NCBI GenBank assembly: GCA_019456345.1
Contig: VRUB01000004.1
Coordinates: 1-45,866 of the forward strand
Reading direction: 5' to 3'
DNA from: Nitrospira sp.
GTDB taxonomy: Bacteria; Pseudomonadota; Gammaproteobacteria; Acidiferrobacterales; SPGG2
DNA: 45,866 nucleotides
The notes beneath the pieces were generated by a model that worked only from the letters and a program-made list of their open reading frames with translations, had not been told where the DNA came from and searched no databases. The position numbers were made by a program, and so were the translations under genes. Shown here one piece after another: positions 19,037 to 27,260 of this stretch (position 1 is its first letter; each line of letters begins with the position of its first letter).

Positions 19037-20305
19037 ATGAAGAAGATAGCTGTTGAAGATCTCAGGGTAGGGATGTACGTCTCCGATCTGGATCGTTCCC
19101 GGCTCGCGCTGCCGCGCGGGTTCTGGATTCGTTCGCAGGCGCAAATTAACAAGCTCAAGCGCTACTGCAAGCACGTCTACATTGAGGATGCTGGGAACTA
19201 CGCCTATCCCAGTAGTCCCCGCCCCAGCTCCGGCAAGTGGCCCCCAACCTCTCCCTTTACAACAGAGCAACAAAAAAAACTGGAATTCGAGATGCTCAAA
19301 GTCGGCGCCGCACCACCAGACGCGAGCGCGGAGTATCAGGACAAAACAACCCTGGATCAAGAAATCGTTTCGATAAGAGCACCGTACGCCGAAGCCAAGG
19401 TATTAATGAAGACGATAATGGCGGATGTACGTCGTGGTGAGGCCTTTGACGTTGCGCACCTGAAAAACATAGTCGCGCAGATGGTTGAAAGTGCTCTTCG
19501 TAACCCGAACGCCCTTGTATGTTTAGCACAAGTGCGCAGGAAAGCAGATTACATTGCCCTGCACGGTCTGCATACATGTGTGTTGGCGCTCACACTCGGC
19601 CGCCATCAGGGTATGGAGGTTAACGATCTGTACGTCCTCGGCATCGGGACATTGCTTCACGACATCGGCATGGCCAAGATTCCATTGGGGCTCTTGAACA
19701 AGGCGAGAGGTCTGAGCCAACAGGAATTCGAGGTTGTAAAGAACCACGTGCGCTGGGGAACCGAGATCCTGCAAGACACAAAAGGAATACCGGAAGGCGC
19801 CATTGATGTGGCCCGGCATCATCATGAACGCTATGACGGCTCCGGATATCTCAACGGCTTAGAAAAAGACCAAATTCCCCTGTTTGGGAAAATCGGCGGT
19901 CTGGTCGACTGTTATGATTCATTGATCAGCGACCGTGTCTACAACGTAGCGACTTCGGCACACACGGCATTGAAGCAGATCTACGAATGGCACGGAAAAC
20001 TATTCGACTCCAAGCTCGTAGAGAACTTCATTCAATGCATGGGGACCTACCCCATCGGCAGCGTGGTAGAACTGAATACAGGGGACGTAGGAGTTGTGAT
20101 TTCGGTCAACCGCGTTCGTCGACTGCGGCCCAGGGTGCGGCTCGCGTTAAGATCCGACAGGACACCTTATAGGCCACCGAAGAGCATAAATCTTATGCAA
20201 GATCTGTCCGAGGAAGGCCGCCCATTTGATATCGACCGCGTGCATGAACCGGGGGCCTATGGCATCAATCCGGTCGATTACCTGCCGATCAGGGCGCACC
20301 ATTAG
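19037..20305 (+). CDS. HD-GYP domain phosphodiesterase-like protein with DUF3391
   Basis: HD-GYP proteins hydrolyse cyclic-di-GMP. This 422-residue protein starts MKKIAVEDLRVGMYVSDLD, the DUF3391 N-terminal domain (about 1-125), followed by an HD-GYP domain (about 145-340). Metal-site pieces visible are the LHGLHTCVLAL helix, LLHDIGM (His208-Asp209), NHVRWG and HHHERYDGSGY (261-271). Two departures stand out: the HDxGK motif reads HDIGM with Lys two residues later (HDIGMAKIP), and GYP reads GYL. The metal ligands are kept, so activity is plausible. The last 80 residues form a beta-rich tail (VVELNTGDVGVVISV) usual in this subgroup. No strong ribosome-binding site is visible. Confidence 0.93.
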   Translation: MKKIAVEDLRVGMYVSDLDRSRLALPRGFWIRSQAQINKLKRYCKHVYIEDAGNYAYPSSPRPSSGKWPPTSPFTTEQQKKLEFEMLKVGAAPPDASAEYQDKTTLDQEIVSIRAPYAEAKVLMKTIMADVRRGEAFDVAHLKNIVAQMVESALRNPNALVCLAQVRRKADYIALHGLHTCVLALTLGRHQGMEVNDLYVLGIGTLLHDIGMAKIPLGLLNKARGLSQQEFEVVKNHVRWGTEILQDTKGIPEGAIDVARHHHERYDGSGYLNGLEKDQIPLFGKIGGLVDCYDSLISDRVYNVATSAHTALKQIYEWHGKLFDSKLVENFIQCMGTYPIGSVVELNTGDVGVVISVNRVRRLRPRVRLALRSDRTPYRPPKSINLMQDLSEEGRPFDIDRVHEPGAYGINPVDYLPIRAHH

Positions 20306-20377
20306 CGCCAAGAAAATACACTCGGGCGCGAGCGCAATTCAGTCCCGGCTTCAACATATTCCTTCTCCTTCATCACT

Positions 20378-21484
20378 CTAATCGAAAAGTCCCATCTGCC
20401 TCCGAGCGCTCGCCGGCACCCGGAACCGGGTCGTATCGAGCGATGCCGAATCGCACGCGAGTCTCAATCGTTTGCAAATCAACTCAAAACGGCGCGCAAT
20501 GATTTCTGCATAAATGCCCGTGCCGATCATGCGGGTACCGAATCGTGGATCGTTCTCCCGACCCTCTCGCGTCTGCCGAATCAGGTTCATGACCCGGTTA
20601 TGCTTCAAGGGATAGTGTACGTTAAGCCATTCCTCGAACAGGTCCTTGATCTCTCGCGGCAAGCGCAACAGCACGTAACGGGCCGCCCTGACTCCCGCGG
20701 CGGCGCTCGCCGTGACGATTGACTCGAGCTCTGCATCCGTAAGACCCAGAATCACCGGTGCCACGAGCACCGCCGTGGGCACCCCCGCGTCGGTCACGGT
20801 TCGCAACGTCTGGAGACGGCGCTGCGGGGCCGCCGCCCGCGGCTCCATGCGGCGTGCGAGCTGCCGGTCCAGGGTCGTTACCGAAAGCGTCACCTGCGCC
20901 AGGCCCTTTTTTGCCATGGGCGCCAATATGTCGAGATCCCGCTCGATCAGCGCAGACTTAGTCACGATGGTCACGGGATGATGGTGGCGTGCGAGCACCT
21001 CGAGAATCTGACGGGTTATCCGCAGCCTGCGCTCGACCGGTTGATAGGGGTCCGTGTTCGTACCCAGCGCAATGGTCTGGCATCGATAGCGCGAATCGCC
21101 CAGTTCCTGGGCCAACAGCCGTGCCGCGTCGGGCTTGGCCAACAGGCGGGTTTCAAAGTCGAGGCCCGGTGAGAGGCCTAAGTAGGCATGCGTCGGGCGC
21201 GCATAACAGTAGATACAACCATGCTCGCAGCCGCGGTAGGGATTAATAGACCGATCGAAAGGGACATCCGGCGACTGGTTGTGCGTGATAACAGATCGCG
21301 ACTTGTCGTTAACGACGGTTGTACGCAATGACGGTGGTTTCTCGTCCAGGGAACTCCAACCATCGTCGATCGGTTCACGAGACCTGCTTTCGTATCGGCC
21401 ATCCTGGTTGCTGAGGGCACCACGACCCTTGCGCACGGGCAGAGCCAAACCATCCAAACCGTTCTTTTGCGATGTGCCCCTCAT
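20378..21484 (-). CDS. SPL-like radical SAM protein (PA0069 family)
   Basis: This 368-residue protein belongs to the COG1533 group of radical SAM enzymes related to spore photoproduct lyase. The [4Fe-4S] motif lies in RGCEHGCIYCYARPTHAYLG (Cys spacing CxxxCxxC). LGTNTDPYQPVER, TIVTKSALIERDLD and SVTTLDRQLARRMEPRAAAPQRRL are family hallmarks. The C-terminus RVPASARRQMGLFD fits the subgroup. Substrate is unknown; the relation to DNA photoproduct repair is inference. It is convergent with the HD-GYP gene, 72 bp away, with no clear terminator between. The first 60 residues are variable, and an internal start is possible. Confidence 0.9.
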   Translation of the reverse strand: MRGTSQKNGLDGLALPVRKGRGALSNQDGRYESRSREPIDDGWSSLDEKPPSLRTTVVNDKSRSVITHNQSPDVPFDRSINPYRGCEHGCIYCYARPTHAYLGLSPGLDFETRLLAKPDAARLLAQELGDSRYRCQTIALGTNTDPYQPVERRLRITRQILEVLARHHHPVTIVTKSALIERDLDILAPMAKKGLAQVTLSVTTLDRQLARRMEPRAAAPQRRLQTLRTVTDAGVPTAVLVAPVILGLTDAELESIVTASAAAGVRAARYVLLRLPREIKDLFEEWLNVHYPLKHNRVMNLIRQTREGRENDPRFGTRMIGTGIYAEIIARRFELICKRLRLACDSASLDTTRFRVPASARRQMGLFD

Positions 21485-21538
21485 AGCAGATGTTCAACAG
21501 ACAATCAGGCATTCTCCGCATCTTGGTCTGAAATCACG

Positions 21539-21920
21539 GTACATACGACCGCGCGTTCTGGTCTGGGGCCATCAAACTCACAGAAAAATTCGTTTGGCTA
21601 GCGCGATAACCCGAGCTTGCTGTCGATCACCGGGTTTGTCTCGGAAGGCCCCACCAGTCCGGCCTTGAGATGAGCGTCGCCGTTACCATCTTGGCGATCA
21701 TGCAGCCAGACGCCGGATGGTATCATGTTGCGACGCAAGTGGACCACGTCAGTTTGGACGCTTTCATCCCAGTTTTCCTGGAACATGATCGCGGCCGTTG
21801 CTCCCTGAGCGTAGACCGCGATGAGCCCGTCGCGTATACCGCTGTTTGCAACAACGGCGGCGACCTGCTGCGTGATGCCCACCAGCTCTTCACGCTGGTG
21901 CGTAGAATAACTCTATGATC
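21539..21920 (-). pseudogene. Degraded second copy of yjbQ (frameshifts at both ends)
   Basis: The middle frame (ORF-track 94 aa) reads REELVGITQQVAAVVANSGIRDGL, then ATAAIMFQENWDESVQTD and GDAHLKAGLVGPSE, clearly the YjbQ/UPF0047 family. The N-terminal RVILRT lies in a different frame just upstream (about 21898-21915). The C-terminal FFCEFDGPRPERAVV lies in yet another frame downstream (about 21539-21590), after the main frame hits a stop. At least two frameshifts are needed to rebuild it. QENWDES replaces the usual NENADPS. An intact, different-subtype yjbQ is at 28598-29005. Confidence 0.85.
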
Positions 21921-22955
21921 TTTCTCATGGCTGCTCGATATTGGCTGACCGGCCGAGTGTGGCGTTTTGCGCGGCATCCTACCTTGTTTCCGAAAATGCG
22001 CCCGTTAGCGTTTCTTACGCTGTTAATTATTGCCACAATGTCACACGGGTTCAAACAGCTCGACAACCGGGAGCCAAAGTTGGTTGCAGACAACGTGATC
22101 GAGCGCCTTCGCGGCGGCGTGCAAAGGCTCGCGGGCGAGATCGGAGAGCGCAATGTGTTTCACCCGCAGGCGCTGCGCGATGCGGCCGATTACATTGAAC
22201 GGGTCTGGACCAGCCAGGGCTATGATGTCATCCGCTACGAGTACGAGCTGGATGGTGAGAATTGGGCTAATCTTGAAGTCACGCGACGAGGCGAGAGACG
22301 GCCCGGGGAGATCGTGCTGATCGGCGCGCACTATGACTCTGTTTTCGGCAGCCCGGGCGCGAATGACAACGGCAGCGGTGTAGCAGCCATGCTGGAGCTT
22401 TCCCGCCGTCTCGCGACGCAGCGGCTGGGGCGTACAGTCCGTTTCGTCGCCTTTGTTAACGAGGAGCCACCGTTTTTCAAGACCAGTGCTATGGGTAGCC
22501 GTGTTTATGTGAAGATGGCGCAGGCGCGTGGCGACAATATTCGCGCGATGCTATGTCTCGAGACCATAGGCTATTACAGTGATGCGCCCGACAGCCAGCA
22601 CTACCCGCCTTTTTTTAACATGTTTTATCCGGACAAAGGTAACTTTATCGGAATCGTGTCCAACTTCCGGTCACGCGCGTTGCTCAAGCGAGCGACGGCC
22701 GCCTTTCGTGCCAACAGCGATTTTCCCGTCGAGCACGTCACCACCTTCGGGTTTGTGCCCGGGGTGGATTGGAGTGATCACTGGTCGTTCTGGCGCGCGG
22801 ACGTACCGGCTATCATGATCACCGACACGGCGCTGTACCGCTACCCCTACTACCACACCGCAGGGGACACACCGGAGAAAGTGAACTATCCTCAACTCGC
22901 GCGGGTGGTCGAAGGCCTGCTGGCGGTGGTCAAGGCACTCGCCGGCATGGGTTGA
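21915..22955 (+). CDS. M28-family zinc aminopeptidase-like protein
   Basis: M28 peptidases are two-zinc exopeptidases. The 346-residue ORF has the full ligand set: His in IGAHYDSV, bridging Asp in GANDNGSG, Glu pair in FVNEEPP, Glu/Asp-type ligand in CLETIGYY, and His in YPYYHTAGDT. A hydrophobic segment, MRPLAFLTLLIIATMSHG, lies at residues 28-45, so the true start may be the ATG at 21996 with this as a signal peptide or anchor. The ORF-track start overlaps the degraded yjbQ copy by a few bases. No start has a good Shine-Dalgarno. It is followed 10 bp later by a 2H phosphoesterase gene, probably cotranscribed. Substrate unknown. Confidence 0.88.
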   Translation: MIFLMAARYWLTGRVWRFARHPTLFPKMRPLAFLTLLIIATMSHGFKQLDNREPKLVADNVIERLRGGVQRLAGEIGERNVFHPQALRDAADYIERVWTSQGYDVIRYEYELDGENWANLEVTRRGERRPGEIVLIGAHYDSVFGSPGANDNGSGVAAMLELSRRLATQRLGRTVRFVAFVNEEPPFFKTSAMGSRVYVKMAQARGDNIRAMLCLETIGYYSDAPDSQHYPPFFNMFYPDKGNFIGIVSNFRSRALLKRATAAFRANSDFPVEHVTTFGFVPGVDWSDHWSFWRADVPAIMITDTALYRYPYYHTAGDTPEKVNYPQLARVVEGLLAVVKALAGMG

Positions 22956-22965
22956 ACGCGGTCCT

Positions 22966-23484
22966 ATGTCCGAGATCAGGCGCTACTCGCTTTGGTTGCT
23001 GCCCGACGACACCGCCGCCGAGAGCTTTGCCGCAATTATCGGCGGCCTCAGCGATCAATACCACGGACCACGGTTTACACCGCACGTCACGCTGCTGGGG
23101 TGGGTCACGGGCCCGGAAGATGATCTGGCCGAACGCACGAAACGGTTGGCCGAACAAGCGCACGCGCTCCCCCTGCGGGCGCAGGCGCTCGCCAGCGAGG
23201 CGTATTACTTTCGCTGCTTTTACCTGAAGCTGGAGGAAACCGCGGAGCTGCTGCAGCTGCACGAGCAGGCATCAGAGCTGTTTCGAGGTGGCTATGCGTC
23301 GGGCTATCTGCCACATCTCAGCCTGATCTACGGGCATTTGCCACCTGCAGAGAAAGCCAGGCTCCGTCGCCAGGTCCACGACAACCTCCCCACCGAGTTC
23401 ACAGCGGACCGTATCCAGTTGATCCGCATCACCGTGTCGGTACAGGACTGGCGCGCGGTCGTGAGCTGTCCGTTGAAGGCGTGA
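22966..23484 (+). CDS. 2H-superfamily cyclic phosphodiesterase / 2'-5' RNA ligase-like
   Basis: This 172-residue protein has the two catalytic His motifs of the 2H phosphoesterases: FTPHVTLLGW (HxT, near residue 45) and YLPHLSLIYG (HxS, near residue 115). This spacing and the SLWLLPDD opening match the plant-type cyclic nucleotide phosphodiesterase (CPDase) group, which opens ADP-ribose 1'',2''-cyclic phosphate or 2',3'-cyclic nucleotides. Actual substrate is not predictable. It lies 10 bp after the M28 peptidase gene and probably shares its transcript. Confidence 0.87.
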   Translation: MSEIRRYSLWLLPDDTAAESFAAIIGGLSDQYHGPRFTPHVTLLGWVTGPEDDLAERTKRLAEQAHALPLRAQALASEAYYFRCFYLKLEETAELLQLHEQASELFRGGYASGYLPHLSLIYGHLPPAEKARLRRQVHDNLPTEFTADRIQLIRITVSVQDWRAVVSCPLKA

Positions 23485-23573
23485 CTTGCTGCCGCAGGAG
23501 ACCCCAAAAATCACAAAGAATATCTTTACACACGTATACTCTGTACCCACTGGTGCAAAAGGTTTTTGAAACA

Positions 23574-24233
23574 TTAACCAGATGCGAACTTGTGCGCAAA
23601 ACGCGTGGTCTCCGGCAGGCGGTACTTCATCGTACACCGCAGCACCAGGTTAATCGCCGTCTTCAGGCTTACACGGTGACCGACGGATACATAAACAGGA
23701 CGCACTCCCGTACGCGTACGCAACACGGCTCCTATACGTTCTCCATGATCCGTGAGCGGAACCCAGGCGCCCTTCTCCGGCGGTAGCTCAGCATGCTCGC
23801 CGATCAGGCGCGACTTAGCGACGCCGATGCTTGGAATATCAGCAAGCAGGCCCAAGTGGCAAGCCAGCCCGAATCGGCGCGGATGCGCAAACCCCTGACC
23901 GTCGCAGAGAATCAGGTCCGGCCGCGTGCGCAGCTTCGCCAAGGCTGCCAACACCGCCGGCGCTTCTCTGAACGACAGGTATCCGGGCACATAGGGAAAC
24001 CGCGTCTTGCGCCGCACGATGGCATGCTCGTGTAACGCCAGCGTTGAAAAATCCAGAACGGCAACGGCGGCCCGCGTCACCGTGCCGTTGCGCTCGAAGC
24101 CAACATCAATCCCGGCAACATAGCGCAACGGCGGCAGCCGGTCTCGGGTGACGATCCTATTTCGCAGTGCCTCCTGGATGGCCCGCGCCTTGGCAGTCGT
24201 GGTTGGCCAGCGGTGAGATTTGCTGATTTTCAT
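23574..24233 (-). CDS. nfi: Endonuclease V (deoxyinosine 3' endonuclease)
   Basis: EndoV nicks DNA one nucleotide 3' of deoxyinosine to start repair of deaminated adenine. Taking the ATG at 24233 ([10 protein letters not shown]) gives 219 residues, the usual size; the ORF-track extension of 137 residues is antisense to the GT2 gene. Catalytic acids are visible at Asp43 (VAGIDVGF), Glu90 ([10 protein letters not shown]) and Asp111 ([18 protein letters not shown]). The wedge motif FPYVPG and GVAKSRL also match. It is divergent from the GT2 operon. Confidence 0.96.
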   Translation of the reverse strand: MKISKSHRWPTTTAKARAIQEALRNRIVTRDRLPPLRYVAGIDVGFERNGTVTRAAVAVLDFSTLALHEHAIVRRKTRFPYVPGYLSFREAPAVLAALAKLRTRPDLILCDGQGFAHPRRFGLACHLGLLADIPSIGVAKSRLIGEHAELPPEKGAWVPLTDHGERIGAVLRTRTGVRPVYVSVGHRVSLKTAINLVLRCTMKYRLPETTRFAHKFASG

Positions 24234-24413
24234 TGATCTGTTGGTTTCAATTCTCGAGCCAGAGCGCAGTGCTGGCAACCCTGCATATTCGCACCACGCC
24301 CATCGTCGAATCCGGTCGCACCCTGATCTTCCCTTTCTCCACGATCGTGCATGCGGTAATCTAAGCCGTTGATCGAAAAACATTCTACCCAGTTGTCGCC
24401 GGATTCCGTAACG

Positions 24414-25301
24414 ATGGATATTTCCGTAATCATCCCGACCCATAACCGCCTTAAGCTCCTCGAGCGCGCATTGCGATCCGTACATGTCCAGTCCCGCCGG
24501 GCGAGCGAGGTGATCGTGATAGACGACGGGTCGACCGACAGTACCCGGCAAAAGGTATCCAGCCGATTCCCACAGGTGCAGTACATCTGGCAGTCGAATC
24601 GCGGTGTCAGCGCCGCACGCAACCGCGGGTTGAGGGCGGCACACGGCGAGTGGCTGGCCTTCCTGGACTCTGACGATGAGTGGCTACCACAAAAACTGCA
24701 GGCCCAGCAACAAGCGCTGCAAGCACAACCGCGATACAAAGTCTGTCACACGGACGAGATCTGGATCCGGCACGGCACTCGCGTCAACCCTGGAAATAAG
24801 CACGCCAAGAGCGGCGGTGCGATCTTTCGCCGCTGCTTGCCCTTGTGCGTGATTTCGCCCTCGTCGGTGATCATTCACCGCTCGGTCCTCGCTGACGTTG
24901 GATTGTTTGACGAGTCTCTACCGGCCTGCGAGGACTATGACCTTTGGTTGAGGATCTGCGCCGTTTACCCCGTGCTGCTTGTCAATCAACCGCTGATCGT
25001 CAAGTACGGAGGTCATGCCGATCAGCTCTCACGCCGTTACCCCGCGATGGATCGTTTCCGTATCGCAGCGCTCGAAAAGATCATCCACTCAGGCAAGCTG
25101 TCTGTCACCGACAGGCAGGCTGCGCTACAGGTGTTGCTCGAGAAGATCGGAATCTATTTGCAGGGCGCCATCAAACGTAGCAAGCACGACGACGTCGCAC
25201 GTTACCGGCACAAACACACCCGTTACGCCCAGCTGGCCCGGGCGGCATGCGTTGACGGCGCGATCGATAATAACGCACCACTCGTGGAGGGGCGAGTATG
25301 A
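24414..25301 (+). CDS. Family 2 glycosyltransferase
   Basis: This is a 295-residue GT-A fold glycosyltransferase without membrane segments. [20 protein letters not shown] is the classic N-terminus, followed by [12 protein letters not shown] (nucleotide-binding acids), SAARNRGL and the metal-binding [20 protein letters not shown] supplies the probable catalytic acid region. I take the ATG at 24414 rather than the ORF-track start 15 codons upstream because it begins the conserved strand; neither has a clear Shine-Dalgarno. The donor and acceptor are unknown. Its stop overlaps the next gene's ATG by 4 bp (ATGA), so it starts a coupled three-gene operon with a phosphorylase-like enzyme and an aldo/keto reductase. 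Confidence 0.92.
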   Translation: MDISVIIPTHNRLKLLERALRSVHVQSRRASEVIVIDDGSTDSTRQKVSSRFPQVQYIWQSNRGVSAARNRGLRAAHGEWLAFLDSDDEWLPQKLQAQQQALQAQPRYKVCHTDEIWIRHGTRVNPGNKHAKSGGAIFRRCLPLCVISPSSVIIHRSVLADVGLFDESLPACEDYDLWLRICAVYPVLLVNQPLIVKYGGHADQLSRRYPAMDRFRIAALEKIIHSGKLSVTDRQAALQVLLEKIGIYLQGAIKRSKHDDVARYRHKHTRYAQLARAACVDGAIDNNAPLVEGRV

Positions 25302-25945
25302 TCTGCTTTGTGGTTGCGTTGCCTGCCGAGGCACGGCCGTTGATCGACCGCTATCGGCTGCGGCGCCGTCAGCCGGCAGGCCCGTTCCCGATATATGAGA
25401 CCGGTTCGATCGCGCTCATTGTCTCCGGTGTGGGCAAGATTGCGGCGGCATCGGCGAGCGGCTATCTGCAGGCGCTACGGCACGATGAACCGCACGCGTG
25501 CTGGTTGAACGTCGGTCTCGCCGGACACAAGACACGGGCGGTGGGCGATGCGATCTTAGCACAGCGCATCACCGATCGCGCGACATCCAGAAGCTGGCGC
25601 CCACCGTTGTGCTTCCGGCCACCGTGTGATGTCGGTGATGTGCTCACGGTCGACGCACCCGAGTACACATTCGCCGAGCCTGCATGTTATGACATGGAAG
25701 CCTCCGGATTCTGTCAGACCGCCGGCCGCTTCTCCGTGGCACAACTCGTGCATTGCCTCAAGGTGATCTCGGACAACGCCACGCACGCACCGGGTCGCGT
25801 CGATGCAAGAACTGCGCAGCAACTAATCGCGGGGCAGCTCGGTGTCATCGACCGGCTGGTGCAAGAGCTTTCACTGCTCTCGGCGAAACAGGCGCACCTC
25901 GAATCTGACGGGATGGCACTTGATACCACGGCTCGCCGCCTATGA
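25298..25945 (+). CDS. Nucleoside phosphorylase-superfamily (MTAN/PNP-like) protein
   Basis: This 215-residue protein has the purine nucleoside phosphorylase/MTA-SAH nucleosidase fold pattern. [17 protein letters not shown] is the first strand and loop, IALIVSGVGKIAAASASGY the phosphate/ribose region, WLNVGLAG the core strand, and CYDMEASGF the DMEA motif that binds ribose hydroxyls. ISDN near residue 165 would place the catalytic Asp. Hopanoid-associated phosphorylases (HpnG) and orphan nucleosidases share this layout; I cannot decide between them. It overlaps GT2 upstream and AKR downstream, each by ATGA. Confidence 0.8.
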   Translation: MICFVVALPAEARPLIDRYRLRRRQPAGPFPIYETGSIALIVSGVGKIAAASASGYLQALRHDEPHACWLNVGLAGHKTRAVGDAILAQRITDRATSRSWRPPLCFRPPCDVGDVLTVDAPEYTFAEPACYDMEASGFCQTAGRFSVAQLVHCLKVISDNATHAPGRVDARTAQQLIAGQLGVIDRLVQELSLLSAKQAHLESDGMALDTTARRL

Positions 25946-26919
25946 AGTACCGGACGCTGGGAAGGACAGGCTTGAAAGTCTCCGAGATCGGCTTCGGCGG
26001 CTGGGCGCTCGGCGGCGGCGCCTGGGGCAATCAGAAAGATCGCGAATCGCTCGCTGCGCTGAACAAGGCGATCGATCTGGGCGTGAACCTCATCGACACC
26101 GCTGCCAGCTACGGCAAGGGCCGAAGTGAACGCGTAATCGCCCGCGCGCTGGCAGAGCACCATCAGCGCATCTACGTCGCCACCAAGATTCACCCCATGC
26201 CCGGCCCGTGGCCGCCTTCTCCCTACTGCAAGATCGAGAGGCGATATCCCGAAGACTACCTTCGCCAGAAGGTCGACGAACGTTTGCGCAATTTGCGCAC
26301 GGACCGCATCGACGTGCTTCAACTACATACGTGGACACGCGCCTGGAACAAGGCGCCGCGGGCGCTGGACACGCTAAAGGCGCTGCAGGACGAAGGCAAA
26401 ATTCGCTACATCGGCATCTCAACGCCCGAGCACGACCAGGATTCGGTCATTGATCTGATGCGCGAAGGTTATGTAGATGTAGTACAGCTTATCTACAACA
26501 TTTTCCAGCAAGACCTCGTCGCCGAGCTGCTGCCAGCCGCGGCGGAGCATAACGTCGGGGTCATCGTGCGTGTGCCGTTTGACGAAGGGTCGCTGACCGG
26601 TAAGTTTACGAAAGACACGCAGTTCGCTTCCGATGATTTTCGCAATAAGTATTTTGAAGGCGATCGACTCACGCGCACGGTGGAGCGCGTCGGGCGGATC
26701 CACGCGGAGCTTGAAGACAGCGGCTTCACGCTGGCACAGGCGGCGCTCAAGTTCATCCTGGCGCATCCCGCCGTCAGCACGGTAATTCCGGGTATACGCA
26801 ACCTCAGGCAGGCGGAGGCGAATGCCACGGTCTCTGACCTGCCGGAGCTGCCCGATGAGCTCGTCGGCCGGTTGCGCAAGCACGCCTGGCGGCGGGGATT
26901 CTGGTATGCGGGGAAGTGA
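25942..26919 (+). CDS. Aldo/keto reductase
   Basis: This 325-residue NAD(P)H-dependent reductase has a TIM barrel. MKYRTLGRTGLKVSEIGFGGWALGGG opens it. Catalytic tetrad residues are visible: Asp and Tyr in LIDTAASYGKGRSE, Lys in VATKIHP, His in VLQLHTW. The cofactor region VIPGIRNLRQAEANA near the C-terminus is typical. Substrate unknown. Its ATG overlaps the stop of the phosphorylase-like gene, so all three proteins are made from one coupled message and are likely to act on a common carbohydrate-containing compound. Confidence 0.92.
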   Translation: MKYRTLGRTGLKVSEIGFGGWALGGGAWGNQKDRESLAALNKAIDLGVNLIDTAASYGKGRSERVIARALAEHHQRIYVATKIHPMPGPWPPSPYCKIERRYPEDYLRQKVDERLRNLRTDRIDVLQLHTWTRAWNKAPRALDTLKALQDEGKIRYIGISTPEHDQDSVIDLMREGYVDVVQLIYNIFQQDLVAELLPAAAEHNVGVIVRVPFDEGSLTGKFTKDTQFASDDFRNKYFEGDRLTRTVERVGRIHAELEDSGFTLAQAALKFILAHPAVSTVIPGIRNLRQAEANATVSDLPELPDELVGRLRKHAWRRGFWYAGK

Positions 26920-27260
26920 CGTAGTCAAACGTTGCGTGGTACTCGCGCCATGGTTCTCAAACACATTACGCCGCGCAACACCCGCGATAAAGATTGCCGG
27001 CAATCCTATCTTCAACCCTGGTCGATACGTGCACGTTCTTGTCGATAGATCGACATCTGCATTGAAGATCGCTCGACTCTTCCGGAAGATTGGGAAAAAC
27101 GTTAGCACCCTGCAGCTCTCCGGGCACGGGCTCCGGTAGAGAAATACTGAAATTTGAGCGCTAAATCATAGCGAAGGACTTTCTGCTGGAGAGCTCGAGG
27201 AGTCATCTATAATTACCAGTATCAGGTAAATACCGTCGACGAAGCCTCCGTCTGTTGGTC
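26920..27260. other. Intergenic region with no recognised gene
   Basis: About 340 bp between the AKR and the unknown membrane protein. A plus-strand frame continues through the first 200 bp but shows no protein pattern. A 7-bp inverted repeat, gctctcc (near 27114) and ggagagc (near 27188), is about 70 bp apart and of doubtful meaning. The downstream gene's promoter presumably lies in the AT-richer 27150-27230 stretch. Confidence 0.4.

Noticed and set aside
23770-23800. tRNA-like segment (ggtagctcagcatgctcg)
   Set aside because: It lies inside nfi and lacks acceptor and T-arm complementarity.
23574-24644. 356-aa form of endonuclease V
   Set aside because: The extra 137 N-terminal residues are antisense to the GT2 gene; the normal-length start at 24233 aligns catalytic residues at Asp43, Glu90 and Asp111.
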